NCBI GenBank assembly: GCA_007922195.1
Contig: ML682067.1
Location: 912,283-976,282, forward strand
Length of the DNA: 64,000 nucleotides
DNA from: Podocnemis expansa
Taxonomy: Eukaryota > Chordata > Testudines > Podocnemididae
Reading direction: 5' to 3'
Both the position numbers and the translations under genes were made by a program. Shown here in pieces: positions 32,704-44,751 of this stretch; position 1 is the first letter of the stretch; the number at the start of each line of letters is the position of its first letter. The notes under the pieces were generated by a model. It had not been told where the DNA came from, did not search any database, and saw nothing but the letters and a program-made list of their open reading frames with translations.

Positions 32704-33388
32704 CTATCCACCCACCCTGCCTATGATAGGCAGGTGCTGCCATGGCTGCATGGAAGAAGGAAGGGGACACTTACCCACAGGTCTCAGCATTGTCTGGAGG
32801 GACGTGCCCTCTCCAGGGTCTCCCTCTGTGGCAGTGCCCTCCTCCTCCAGCACCTCCGGGGTTGTGGTTGCCTCCTCTGTGCTGGGAAACAGCTCTGGGC
32901 TGGGGGCTGCCATGCGGACAGGTGGTGGCTCCGCTGCTGGGCTGCTGACGTCGACCTCCACGGGGACATCGACATCTGCTGCTTCCCCCTCTTCAGCAGT
33001 GGACGTGGTGTGCACGTCGCCGCTGTCCACTGTGGTGGCAGGCAGCCCGGGGGGTTCCTCACTGAGGAACTGATCCACTTCCTCAAAGTAGGGGCACGTG
33101 CCTCCCCACTCTGGCCCCCAGAGCTGCCTTGCCTCCCAGACCTGGGCATAGTCCTGGCAAAGGGATTTAATCTTGATACAGACTTGCTCTGTGGTCCAGG
33201 GGTGGCCCTGGGTAGTGAGAGCCTCTGCAATTTCCTGATATATTGCCTGGTTGTGGTGAGTTGCCCACAACTGGGACAGGATGTCCTCTCTGCTGCAAAT
33301 GGACAGGAGGCAGAGGACCTCCTGCCTCCTGATGCCCCCAGATGCCCATCCTGTGCCTGTGCTGGGTGCTGGCAGGTGCCTCAGCCAT
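32704..33388 (-). pseudogene. Harbinger Myb/SANT-like accessory protein, one frameshift
   Basis: Read from an ATG at 33388 (MAEAPASTQHRHRM). A frameshift near 33340 is needed to enter the longer frame that carries RRQEVLCLL, EDILSQLWATHHNQAIYQE and HPWTTEQVCIKIKSLCQDYA, a trihelix/Myb-SANT DNA-binding pattern with spaced Trp residues. After it come GGTCPYFEEVDQFL and an acidic, Ser/Thr/Pro-rich tail to 32704. Harbinger accessory proteins of this type bind subterminal repeats and escort the transposase. Its gene converges with the transposase gene. The same plan is seen in the elements at 47944 and 53839. Confidence 0.85.
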
Positions 33389-33757
33389 GGCCACTTGCCT
33401 GCATTTGGCTACAGCTGCAGGGCCGGCAGCAAGGGTAGGGGAGAGGTGCGGTGCCTGTGAACAGTTCCTCTTCCTGATGCCAAGCACCATGGGAAGGAGA
33501 AGGGCAAAACGTGGTCAATTCAAACTGAGTAATTCGAATTGACATGGCCACATTGTGTCAATTCTAATTACTCAGTTCAAATTGATCATGACTTCAAGGT
33601 CAAATGAGGTTTGATGAATTCAAAGTCTGCTTTCATCAGTTTGAACTGAGGAGTTCCTTAGTTCAGACTGATGAAAGCGAGTATGTCCATGCACTTAATA
33701 GAATTTGAATTGATGACAATAAATTCAAATTCAGCTCTAAGTGTACACATATCCCCT

Positions 33758-35136
33758 GAGTGGAGATCTAATAGTTTGCAGGATCAGGCCTTTCGAATTG
33801 GAATTAACACTATCTCTGAGAGGTCATGAGCAAGACAGATATTATCAGAAACCTCAGCTGGGATCCAGCTAGCTAAAGAAGATTGCAGGAGGTCTAGGTT
33901 TGTTTGCTTATGTCAATTTTATCTGGTAAAAATTTTCAGTATATTTTTCACTTAAAAACCACAAAAGGGGCAAAGTTTGTGAACTTTTCTGCTAATCAGA
34001 AGTCTATAGTGTCATGTTGTTGTACAAAGGAGTGCAAGTGCTCCTAAAGAGAAAAAAATATATAAAATCCATATCCATTACATTTTTGCATTTGATATAA
34101 AGGAACGCTTTTCCTGCTTCCTTAGTTTTGTGGTTTAATGTTTATTTATGATTTGTATACTGGTAGTGGTCACCTTGTTAGGCACTAGACACTCAGCAGT
34201 TTTCACTGCACTTTAGACCCTTATAATCTAAAACAAACTGTTATTAATTCTAGATCTCTCAAAACTTAATTGATAATATATCTAAAATAGAACTTTTTTA
34301 GCTATTCAGCCCTCTACTTCACAGAAAGAATATAAGAAAATTAAAAATAAAGGACTACTGAGAAACTAAGTAAGAGCTTTCTGTATATGAATCAGAGTGA
34401 CAAAACTGCTTTACAGATGGATTTGCACAATAGCAAAGTAAGTATCTGCTCATGAATCTCAGTTGTCCATGAATCTCAAAATTAAGGATGGTGCCTGGTA
34501 ATTGGAAAGGAACAGATGGTTTTGTTTTTAAAATAATGAAGTATATATAGAATAAACTTGTGTTCCCAGTCTAGGCAAGGAAGAGTTGCTCCCATCTTCA
34601 TCTGTAAAGTCTTTTCTGTTAGGGGATGAAGGAGGATTTAATTTCAAAGCAGTCTGTAAATAAGGAAGGCTGAGCTATGTGATAGCTACTTTTTGCTTTG
34701 TAAAATAATGGATTTTCATAAAATATTTTCCTCCCAATTTTTACCCTCAGTCTATTCCACCCTGCTTGGTGGGGAAAAATGACTTCAATAGGTTTATCTC
34801 CCTAAATATGTATTACAGCTCCTTAATTAATCCCAAGAGATACATACATGGAGAACTGCAAGTTGGTGTGACTCTCTTATGGCACTGAAATCCTTATGGA
34901 AGAAGTAGGGCCTGATTCTGTATTCCTTGGATACTCAAATCACTCTGCTGTCTTTGGGAAGTTTGGATGCCCAAGGAATGCAATATTAGACCTTCAGCAC
35001 TACCATTATTCCCAATCAGATTCTATTCCACAGGAACTGCTTGTTGTAAATGTACACACTTTTGGCTTTTACTTAATCATAAACAAAAAAAGGTGTGCCG
35101 TCTCTGATTCTATTTAAAAATTCTGTAATAGGACAG
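33758..35136. other. intergenic, no gene recognised
   Basis: Nothing recognisable. The small frame at 34896-35117 has no motif. Confidence 0.5.
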
Positions 35137-35873
35137 AAAAATGCCATGCACTGCTACAGGCTGGGGACCGACCAGTTAAGTGGCAGATCTGTAGAAAAGG
35201 ACCTGGGGTTATGTAGATGAGAAGCTAGATATGAGTCAACAGTGTGCCCTTATTGCAAAAAAGGCCAATGGCATATTGGACTGCATAAGTAGGAGAGTTG
35301 CCAGCAGATCGAGAGATGTAATTAGTCCCCTCTATTTGGCAATGGTGAGGCTGCATCTGGAAAATTGTCCCCAGTTTTGGCTCCCCACTGCAAAACATAT
35401 GTGAACACATTAGAAAGAGTCCAGCAGAAGGCAATGAAAATGATTAGGGGGCTGGGGCACATGATTTACGAGGAGAGACTGAAGGAACTAGGTTTATTTA
35501 GTCTGCAGAAGAGAAGACTGAGGGGAATTTGATATCAACCTTCAACTATTTGAAGGGATGCTTCAAAGAAGAGGGAGCTAGGTTATTCTCTGTGGTGACA
35601 GAGGACAGAAGAAGGAGCAATGGTCTCAAGTTGCAGCTGGGGTGGTCTAGACTGGATGTTAGGAAAAACTTTCTCACTAGCAGGGTGGTAAAGCACTAAA
35701 ATGGGTTGCCTAGGTAGGTGATGGAATCTCCATCATTTGGAAACTTTTAAGACCCAACTGGACAAAACCCTGGCTGGGATGATTTAGTGGGAATAGTCCT
35801 GCTTTTGGCAGGGGGTTGGACTAGATGACCTCATGAGGTCCCTTCCAGCCCTAATATTCTATGATTCTATGAA
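35137..35873 (+). mobile_element. CR1 LINE, 5'-truncated
   Basis: It starts within the reverse transcriptase C-terminus (atgccatgcactgctacagg) and runs through the region encoding [22 protein letters not shown] residues. It ends ggactagatgacctcatgag, ccttccagccc, attctatgattctatg, the CR1 3' end. The frame is interrupted. Confidence 0.93.
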
Positions 35874-36547
35874 ATGCCTTTGAATCTGAGTGGAGGAGCC
35901 ATAATAAATGATCAGTTGCAGGAGCTCAAGGTTGCACAAAAAGAGGTAATTTGAAACTGAAATTTGTACCATTATTTTATCAAATGTTTGGATAATAAGA
36001 GACTGTCATTAATCATATATTGTTCATAAAATTCCTCATTTAAACTGCATGATAAGAAAGTAGAAGTTCAAGAAAAATGGTATTTGAACTAGCAAGTCCT
36101 TGGGTTTTTTTTAACCAAGATAAACAATGATGAAAACCCATGAATACTATCCCAGCTGAAGAACCTCAAGTAACCTACTATTTCTCCATAGAAATATTTC
36201 AAAATTTATTTATTTTTCGCACATTGTAGCAAGCACTTTGGAACATTATTTTCTAAGATGATAAAAATCAGTGGATTTTAAATATTAAAATGATTCATTT
36301 TAAAACTGTGTATTAAGCTTTCTTTTGATTATCTGAAGTTATCAGACCCCCAATCTTGCTACTAATATTTTTCATTATGTAGGAAGGTACTACAGATTTT
36401 ACATTTTCATTCAGTAGCTATTCCAGAGGAAATCTTCAAGTGCCATTCTGTGTTTCAGATAAAAACAACCCACATAAGGGATGAAGGAGGAACCTTTTAA
36501 TCTAAATGTAGAGGATCAGATGCTCAAGCAAAAATCATTTTCTCATA
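35874..36547. other. intergenic, no gene recognised
   Basis: AT-rich, nothing recognisable. Confidence 0.5.
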
Positions 36548-37193
36548 GGGTACATCTGCACAACAGTAAAAGACCTATGGCACAGTCACTGCTAACTCAG
36601 GTCAACTGTGGTGGGAGTGTCTCAAAATAGGAAACCAGTCTAAGCCCAAATATCTACACTGCAATGTTTAGCCCTATAGCCAGAGCAATGCAAACCCAAA
36701 TTAACTAAGATGAACTCAGAGACTAAATGTCTATGTCTCCACTGGCAAATTAGTCCGGATTAAGAAGGCTTAATCTGGACTAATTTAGCCCATGTCCACA
36801 CTCGGCTTTCCTTAGTTCGAACTAAGAAATTTCTTAGTTCGAACTAAGAAATACTTAGTTCAAACTAGTTAGTACCAGCACTTAGTTTGGACTAAGCACT
36901 TAGTTCAAATGTTAGTTCAAACTAAGCGTGATGTGGACGTGAACTAATGCTTAGTTTGAACTTAATAAGAGGCAGTTAGTTCAAACTAAAAACATGTTCT
37001 AGTTTGAACGAAGTGTTAGTTTGAACTAGAAGATGTTGTTAATTTGATCTAAGAAGTTCATGATTAGTTTGAACCTGAGGTTAGTTTGAACTAACCTTGA
37101 ACTTCTTAGTTTGAACCAACAAGTTCGAACTAACTTTTGCAGATGCAGACATAGCCAAGGATGCAAAATTTTTTTATTGCAGTGTAGACTTAC
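36548..37193. mobile_element. Harbinger-type MITE, GAGCCCAAAC class, split by a second MITE
   Basis: The left end GGGTACATCTGCACAACAG and the inverted right end (GGTAAGTCTACACTGCAAT read inward) bracket the element. Internal aagcccaaatatctacactg recalls the copy at 19026. The MITE at 36729-37156 is inserted in it. Confidence 0.7.
36729..37156. mobile_element. Harbinger-type MITE, TTAGTTCGAACTAA class
   Basis: The termini are GTCTATGTCTCCACTGG and the inverted gcagacatagcc. The interior is an almost continuous array of TTAGTTCGAACTAA (perfect at 36812-36825) and variants such as ttagtttgaactaa. Non-coding and strongly self-complementary. Confidence 0.83.
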
Positions 37194-37199
37194 CTATAG

Positions 37200-37390
37200 T
37201 CTTTAAGGCCAGAATTGACCATCATGATCATCTAGTCTGACCTCTGGCATATCACAGGCCACCAAATGTTACCTGCACATACCTGCAGTAGGCCTATAAT
37301 GACCTCTGACTGAGTAACTGATGTCCTTATGATTGAGGATACCAAGTTACAGAGCATCTACCATTTACTCTAGTTCAAACCTCCCTTCAG
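37200..37390 (-). mobile_element. CR1-like LINE 3' end
   Basis: The inverse reads gactagatgatcatgatgg then ttctggcctta, the pattern of a CR1-family 3' end. Subfamily uncertain. Confidence 0.6.
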
Positions 37391-37885
37391 CCTTTGTTTT
37401 GTTAGGCTAAACACACCACAGCCATTTTTGACGTTTTTCCCCTTCTTGAGCTAGTCAAACTGCTGTTGTGCCCACAAAATACATGCAAAAGCCTTTGTTT
37501 TTTTGTTTGCTGCTTCACATAGTCCCCTTGTCTCTGTTTTCATTTGCTATACACAGGTGTTAACTTCAAAAGGATTTCACTTTCCTTCTCATTTCCCTTC
37601 TGACACAAGAGCTTGGTTTTCATTAAACAACAAACCAAATGATTGACAATGGAATAAAATTGGAGAGCATCCATAGTGAACTGCTGTACACAGCTATATG
37701 ATATACCAGATCCCACCTCCAGGGACCCAGGCACATGCGGAAATTAGTGTGACCATAATACTGTCCCTTATGAGGAAGTGTCTCTGAATTATAATCTTCT
37801 ATGTTATAAATCTTTCTCTTCATTAGACACTTCAGCCAACTAGTCTCTATCCAATCGTAAATATTGCTTACATTGTAAGGGGTGA
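37391..37885. other. intergenic, no gene recognised
   Basis: Nothing recognisable. The minus frame ending at 37623 has no motif. Confidence 0.45.
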
Positions 37886-38237
37886 CAGGGGTGTCAAACT
37901 CATTCAGTGTGGGGAGCCCCAGTGGAAAGCAGGACATCTGATGTGTCCACACAGGTGCCCCAACTCTTTCCCCTGCCACATTCAAAGCAGCTTGGGCTCC
38001 CCTTTCCCTTCCCCTCTCCTGCAGGCTCAGACACCTTCCCTTTTCCCTGCCCTGTAGGCTCCCCTTCCCCACACTGGCTCGTAGACCTCTCCTGCTGGGC
38101 AGCTCCTGGACACCCTTTCCCCTTCCCTTTCCACTTCCCCTACCTCACGGCAGTAGGCTATCAGTCTGTCACAGTCATGGACCCAGGCAGGCTGGGCTTC
38201 TGCCTCCTCCCCTTCCCACCCACTCACTGTCAGTCAT

Positions 38238-38870
38238 TCAGCATGACAAACACGGAGTCCTGTGGCACTTAAAGACTATGCCCACATGTACATGCTTATT
38301 TCGATTTAAGTTAAATTGAAATAAGTTAATTCAAAATAAAATCCTTACTTCAAATTAACTTAAATCGAAATAAGCAAAAACCTCAAATTGAAATAGCAAG
38401 TCCAGACACAGAACTTGTTATTTTGAAGCAGGAGAGGGGCAGCATGGGAGGTGTGGCAACATGGCCCCCTCACTAGGCCATGCCCCCACCGAATATATAC
38501 AAAAAGGAAGGCAGCCTGGGAAGGAGAAGGGCAAAAGTGTTATTTTGAAATAATAGTTATTTCGAAATAACACGTCCGAACGGCGTTATTTTGAAATAAC
38601 CATTTTGAAATAACAGACGATTCGAATTAAAGTAGGTTTAAGCTATTTCAAAATACTGACTCTTGTTTTGAAATGACGGAGCTCATCATTTCAAAACAAG
38701 AAAACATCGTGTGGACCTAATCTTTTTAAAATCGAAATAACCAATGCTATTTCGATTTAAAAGACATGTGTGGACATACCCTAACAAATTTATTTATTGC
38801 ATGAGCTTTCATGGGAGAAAATCCCACTTAGTCAGATGCTTTAAAGATGAGGGATGCTGGCCTTTGGCTG
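38238..38870 (+). mobile_element. Penelope-like fragment split by a MITE
   Basis: The left half ends cctgtggcacttaaagacta at 38278. The right half resumes ctaacaaatttatttattgc at 38781. Removing 38279-38783 restores the sequence seen in other copies. Confidence 0.85.
38279..38780. mobile_element. Harbinger-type MITE, TTATTTCGAAATAA class, target site known
   Basis: Flanked by the 3-bp duplication CTA (38276-38278 and 38781-38783) in a host sequence known from other Penelope copies. The right end read inward is GGTATGTCCACACATGTC; the left end lacks the first two G. TTATTTCGAAATAA is perfect at 38557-38570, with many variants. Confidence 0.85.
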
Positions 38871-39316
38871 GGCTCAGTGCTAGCTGGCCTTTGATTGGCT
38901 CGTTCCCACGTGGGCCCATGCTGCTTTTTCCTTTCTTATTTGTGATTTGTGCAATGTGCTGTCAATCAAATTAGCATGCTGGCTGACAGTGATCTGTTGG
39001 GGTAGGGGACCGTGTGCGGGATCTCCAGGAGCGCAGTCCAGCCTGCTGTGACTGGGACTCTGACTGGTTGGCAGACCATAGCAGAGCTGAGCTGGGATTG
39101 ACTGGAGTGCTTCCTTTGTCCCCCTGTGCTGTGACTAGTATCATGTGAGTGAGCGAGAAGCAAGTCTACCCCTGCTCTGCCAGTGGTAGCCCGTCTTTGC
39201 AGTTCCCTGCTGCTGCAGAGAACTCCTAGGCACAGTCCAGTTAGCAGCTCTGTGGGCTGGATTAGCACCCTTGGTGGGCTGGATCTGGCCCCTGGACCTT
39301 AAGTTTGACATCCCTG

Positions 39317-39930
39317 GCTTATAACTAAATTCTTTTTATACTGAAGTTTTGCACTCTTGTTCAAATTTTGATGTTTGTGGATCAATATGTACTTGCTTTT
39401 ACATGTTTGATAGGATCATGAGGGTGAAAATTACCATACTAGATCAGCTGTGAGGTCCATGTAGGCAAGCATGCTCTCTCAGACAGAAGCCACTACCAGT
39501 ATTAGATATCATCCTAATCTCTAATAGTTAAAAATTGGTTTAAACCCTGAAGAAGCATGACGTTTAAGATCCCTTCCATACTTTCTGATTATGCCAATGC
39601 TCAATATTCTTGCTATCCTAATAAGTGTCCTTTCCTATTTTGAATCTTGCTAATTTACTGACTTTAACAAGGTTAGGCTGGTAGTACTTATTTCCACAGT
39701 ACTTATTTCACATAACATGTTCATAGGTTTCCTAGCAGTTTTGAAGAATTTTCCATCTTTTATTGAATGTCATAGAATTTGTGATTCTAAGAAATAAGAG
39801 TACAAGTGGGGGCAATGGAAGGGAGGAGACTTTGGGATGAAGCAGCAGTATCCCCTACTGACGCGTGTTGCTGAACTCTATCCCTCAACCTCCACAAAGA
39901 ACCCTATTATTGAGTTGTCCTAAATCTTGA
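39317..39930. other. intergenic, no gene recognised
   Basis: Nothing recognisable. Confidence 0.5.
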
Positions 39931-40035
39931 CAAGTTCCAGAGGCATACCCACGTTAGTTTAGGTCAGCAAACCAAATGACGAGTCTTGCTGAACTAGACT
40001 CATATATGGCTACCCCTCTAAAACTTGTCAACGTA
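39931..40035. mobile_element. short Penelope-like hairpin remnant
   Basis: The left arm is ttccagaggcatacccacgt with ttagtttaggtcagcaaac. The right arm is the inverse, cttgctgaactagactc with ggctacccctctaaaac. The whole middle is deleted. Confidence 0.65.
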
Positions 40036-40107
40036 TAAGGCACTCACTACAGCTGTTTGAAGTGGAAATTCACCAACTTCATGAAACAACTCTCGCAGGT
40101 TGAGAGT

Positions 40108-40217
40108 TCAATGTATTTCTGTAGGAGGAACAAAGTGCTAAAACTGGGGTTGAAAGTCCCATCAAATAGAGAAGAGCAAATGATGACCAGGGGAAACAAT
40201 CATTTTGAAAAAAACAC
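40108..40217 (+). repeat. inverted-duplicate arm A (110 bp)
   Basis: It matches the inverse of 41720-41829 at 107 of 110 positions by my count. Family unknown. Confidence 0.85.
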
Positions 40218-40261
40218 TCATCTTCCTTTCAAAAAGCAAATAATTGGACATTATTCCTAAC

Positions 40262-40312
40262 AGACTGAAGGTAAAAAGTGCCACAAGACTCCTTATTTGT
40301 TTTCCTAAATAT
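40262..40312 (-). mobile_element. Penelope-like end fragment
   Basis: aaaaagtgccacaagactcc followed by ttatttgtttt is the inverse of the family's signature. Very short. Confidence 0.5.
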
Positions 40313-41719
40313 TTAGACATTGAAAGAGTGCTGATGTACTTTTACATGAATAATTTTTGTAAGCATCATACTGGGCTGTTTGAAATTGGTATACCTCTGA
40401 TGTACAGATGCTATGGGATCATGATCAAGTATTTCAGCAGATGATAGCAGCAAAAATACTTCATTCATTGAATGAGCAAAACCAAGGACTCTCTAACTGC
40501 TTTTAAGTATAGAATTAAGCTAATATGTTCTAATAATAAGAACATGCAATGTATGAATTACATGGTAAGAGTGGCCTTAAGAGGAATGGAGCAAGAAAAC
40601 TTGCCCTCTTGTATCAAAACAGAAAAGTTACCAATTTGGTACAATAGATGTAACACTTGATGCAGGGTAAGAAAATTAACAAGAGTCCAATACCTTGGAG
40701 TTAAATGTCAAAACGCATCAATCCATATAGTGAGGAAGAGGTTTATTTTTCCTTCTCAAATACTGTTGAAAGACAAATGAAAAGGCTTGGAAAGCCCCAG
40801 ACTTGTACTGCTGATTGCATCTGGGAGACATTTACATGAGGTGATAGAATATGGATTCATTCTGGGGCAACTGTCTCCAAACACACAGTATGGTTGAGAT
40901 GTTGGGATGTTGATGAAGTAAAACCTACCTATGCTGATGATAACAAGTATTGTGTGGTAGCTGAAGAGAATCTCTTCTGGAATGGACACAGGAAATGTAA
41001 TTTTAATTGGCTTATGTTCTGTCTTCTAAATTTCCTGTGGTAATAAATGGGAAGATTTTTTTTTTATAAATTGGATATCATTTTGTTTATAATTAAAATA
41101 AAATCAAAATTACAATTACACAAGGTTGCTTTAAAGGCAAAGTATTTTATAATGTGGGATTACACTGTAGTGTGCTCTACCAGAGGAGGTGAGTCTATGT
41201 TTGTACCATGAGCCACGTATTAATGGTGGCTCAAATGATTACACCACCTATCATCTCCACTGGGTAATGAACTTTAAAAAAGCAGTATTAGTTGAGAATT
41301 TTTTTTCCTGCTCTCTCATTCCTTCTCCTCACTTTCCTCTTGTTCTATTGTCACGTTTGCTTGTTACATATTGTCTTAAGTTAGACTACAAGATCTTCCA
41401 GGCATAGACTGTGCCTCTCTGTATGTTTGTGCGCCTGTGATAATGAGGCTCTCTCGAGTCTTGTCGGCTTTTCTGCGACACAAATAATTATCTGCCACGT
41501 CACTCATTTAATCTAGTAAGATGCTGCTGCTGCTGCTTCTTCTCTCTGGTTTTGTTCCCTTTTGAGTTCTGTCATACACATGAAATAGAGAGAACCTTCC
41601 TCACCCACGTAAGAAATAATGAGTTGAGTGCCAACTGGGAGAAGTGACATTGTTGTAGGTACTCTGTGCCTGTGGCTAACTTGGTTTTTTGAAGGAAATT
41701 TTGTGGGCTTTGAGTGTGT
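40313..41719. other. intergenic, no gene recognised
   Basis: The sequence between the two inverted arms. No motif in its short frames. Confidence 0.5.
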
Positions 41720-41829
41720 GTGTTTTTTTCAAAATGATTGTTTCCCCTGGTCATCATTTGCTCCTCTCTATTTGATGGGACTTTCAACCCCAGTTTTAGT
41801 ACTTTGTTCCTCCCACAGAAATACATTGA
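41720..41829 (-). repeat. inverted-duplicate arm B (110 bp)
   Basis: Inverse of arm A at 40108, with three mismatches and no indels. Both arms stop abruptly at tcaatgtatttctg on one side. Confidence 0.85.
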
Positions 41830-44751
41830 CACATACGACAAAGTAAGTGTCTGCATAATTTTTTATGAATTTTGTTTTAGGTTTTCTAAATTATTGATAG
41901 CAACACATCCCTCTCCTACCACTTCCAAAGAGCACCGTTTGTGGCTGATCATACGTGCCTGACTCAGACTAAGTAAAAGCTGAATTCCTCTTTTGTAACC
42001 CCTCTGCACCTTCACACACATTGAGGAACAGCATTTGATCTCATCTTTGCATAAAATATTTCTTGATTATTGCATAATTCAAGCAATCACACTTAGTACT
42101 AAAAATACGTAAATGTGGATTTTTCCTATTACACAAAACTGCAGAGAGAGACATTTTCACTTTCATATCTTTGGAGAGAGATCTGTAATGAAATTTAGTA
42201 GCATTCCAGGACAATAGAATCACTTGCTATTTGACAAGATCTCACTTCATCCAAAATGTGTGAAACATCTGAAGACTGCAATTTTTCTTATCTTCTTTCT
42301 TTTCACTGACCTGGAATAAAATGGCTGAACTGTCTTGACATGCAGCCTAAAATCAAAGATTTCACACTTATCAGACTTTGTTTTAGAAAATTATGTGTAA
42401 TTGAAGAAAGAAGACTATAATTAAATATGGACCCAACCCTTGCCTCCAGCATGCACTGCCTTTGGCTGTTGCAACAATTGAAAAACTGTGGAGTTCATGA
42501 AATGGCGGGACTGCTACCACTCTTTAAAGCAAGGTACAGTTCAGCCAGGCACTCACATAGCTTGAATATACTACTATACCATTACATACCTGCTATTTCT
42601 GGGCCTCATGCAAGCAGAGCTGGTCCAGTAAACTGTGACAAATTCTAAGCTGGACAAGTTTTTATTAGAAAATAAGTACCGTAATCCATTTCTGCTCATT
42701 TGCACTTGTTATCAGAGCTAGAAGAACGCTACAGCACAAATGCAGCGTGCTACTGTAGTGCCTTAATGATCCTAATTATGTGTTCTTAACTTAACGTGGT
42801 TTACAGAAAAGCTTACACAATTAGTCACATAGCTGTTGAGCGTGATGCATGGCTGACTCATATGAGTAAAATGACTAGTACACTACAGAGAAGAAGAGAA
42901 GAATATGGGGGGCTCTGGTTGATCAGTGGTTATTCTTTCAGGATATTAGAGAATGCCAATGAGTGGTAGTGGCTAATACCAAAGTCAAAGTTGACTTTTA
43001 AAAATGATGTTAGGTGTTACAATATGTAACTGAACAATGATCCTACAAGAAAAAAAACTAGGTATTTATATTGCATTTAGACCTCTCTATACAATTAAGA
43101 TTAAAGTGGAAATCATACTCTATAAACTGGTCTGCAAAGACATATCTGAATAATAAGAAAAGGAAGGGGGGAACGGAAAATAGAAGGGGACAATACACTT
43201 ACCATCTATCTCCTCTTCACAGTTTTTCTAAGGAAGATGAAACTGGTCCACACTTAAGAAAAACCTTAAAACAAAAAAAGTACCCTTGTTAACACTTTAG
43301 CTTAACAAAACAAATAATTTGGCCAATCAAATTTACTTTTCACTCTTCTAACTGGTTTCTGTTTTACATTTAAGCTTAAACTATGAAAATGGATGAGCCG
43401 TTTTTATTAAGAGTTAGTAATCCATTTTATCTTCATGTTCTCATGTAAGAGTAACTAAAGCATTTGGGTTTCAGTCTCTAAAGACTATTGAATTGAGCAT
43501 CTGAACTTTTCCTGTATGGGTCTGTTAGAGTATAGACACCTATTTCAATTAGTCTTAGGTTTTATAAAGCTTTATTTATTTGTATTTTATGAAAAAGCTA
43601 AAATTGGGATTAAATCTGATCTGACAGGACTCCATTTTACTATTTCTGATGCAGCTTTGTTTGTGATCATCTCCTCCTGCTTGACTGAGTCCTTAGCTAC
43701 ATATTGTTGTAATCTGTATGATACTTGGGAGAGATGGGAAAAGGCTTTTTCCCTCCTACTTTTCCCTTCCCATTTTGTTTATCAGGGATTGTGTGATGTG
43801 CTTTCTGTTTTATATTAAGATACTTATCAATAATTTTCTTTTAAATAAAGCAAACGTAAGGACAGCTGTAGCATTTGCAAGTGATGCTTAAGGATAGAGT
43901 GGTAACTTTATTTAGGATTTTGTAGTCCATTACTTTCCCATTCCAACAGAAAATGAAGGAGTTTGCTATGTTGTTTGCCTCTGATTTGTCAGAAAAAATC
44001 CACTTTCTTGAGGCTCTTCTATGACATCAGGGGTAGGATGCACCATTCCCCAATTTCACAGTCACAGTCAAGTACCAGACATGGAGCTTCCCAGCTGACA
44101 ATTTGACTGCAATTAGCTTCTGAACTCTCCTCCTTCCCCTCTCCCTGTCTCTGCATAATGTAAAAATAACCAACTCTAATAAAAACACTAGCTTGTTTCT
44201 GAGGCCTTCTTTGTTCTGACACCATGACTACATACAGTGGTGGAGGGAAAGAAGACTTTGGCCTGCTTAGGATCGGAATGAGCAGTGTTGAAAATATTTT
44301 TGTCTGTGATAGCGTATAAAATAAACTCATCTCTTTGCCAGGGTGGGCAAGTACTGCTACTGGTAGTTTTAGAAATATATAGTTCTATAGATAGGAAAGT
44401 TAAGATAAAATATTTGTTTCTTCCAGTAACATTGGCAGCACGCACTGCTGAGCTGTTGAGAACTCCCCAAGCTGTTGAGGACTCTCAAAAAACATTCATG
44501 CTTGTTTAGCAGACAAATAAAATGATTAACTTTAATTTTATTATAGAGACACTTTCAAAGAATTCACTTGACAAAGAAATGGCCCCTAGACCAAAGTGCA
44601 GGAAGAGGCTGTCACTATAACCACTCCGCACCATGTTCCCCAGGACTCCATTTAGTTGTTTCGCTAAGTAGAAATTTGGGCCATCACTGAGCGGTCAACA
44701 TGCATTACCAATGTTAGTATAGCATGTTTTTCCTTTGGCCATGCTGGTTGG
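41830..44751. other. intergenic, no gene recognised
   Basis: Longest block without a recognised repeat, 2.9 kb of AT-rich DNA. No convincing exons. Frames up to 103 codons (for example 44330-44019) lack motifs. Confidence 0.5.

Larger units (their letters stand above)
30052..33754. mobile_element. PIF/Harbinger transposon, nearly complete (3.7 kb)
   Basis: The left terminus GGCTATGTCTACACTTTAC and the inverted right terminus (GGATATGTGTACACTTAGAG read inward) are flanked by the 3-bp duplication CCT (30049-30051 and 33755-33757). Harbingers make 3-bp duplications. Subterminal regions at both ends are filled with aattcgaatt and caatttgaattg units. Inside are a transposase gene on + (30335-31560) and a Myb/SANT-like gene on - (33388-32704), pointing toward each other, the standard two-gene content of this superfamily. 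Confidence 0.92.
37886..39316. mobile_element. hAT-type element containing nested Penelope and Harbinger sequences
   Basis: The ends CAGGGGTGTCAAACTC and AAGTTTGACATCCCTG are inverted. The 8-bp flanks do not match, so the copy is old or rearranged. Inside are a Penelope-like fragment (38238-38870) and, within that, a Harbinger-type MITE (38279-38780): three layers. Frames at 37907-38272 and 38027-38227 are compositional. Confidence 0.75.

Noticed and set aside
32333..33438. Long + strand frames (246 and 317 codons)
   Set aside because: Antisense shadows of the GC-rich Myb/SANT-like gene on the minus strand.
36729..37156. CRISPR-like array because of regularly repeated TTAGTTCGAACTAA
   Set aside because: Repeats are palindromic, variable and irregularly spaced within transposon ends in a vertebrate genome; no spacers of constant size.
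37623..38272. Open frames of 149 and 121 codons on opposite strands
   Set aside because: They straddle the end of a hAT element and have no recognisable motif or splice context.
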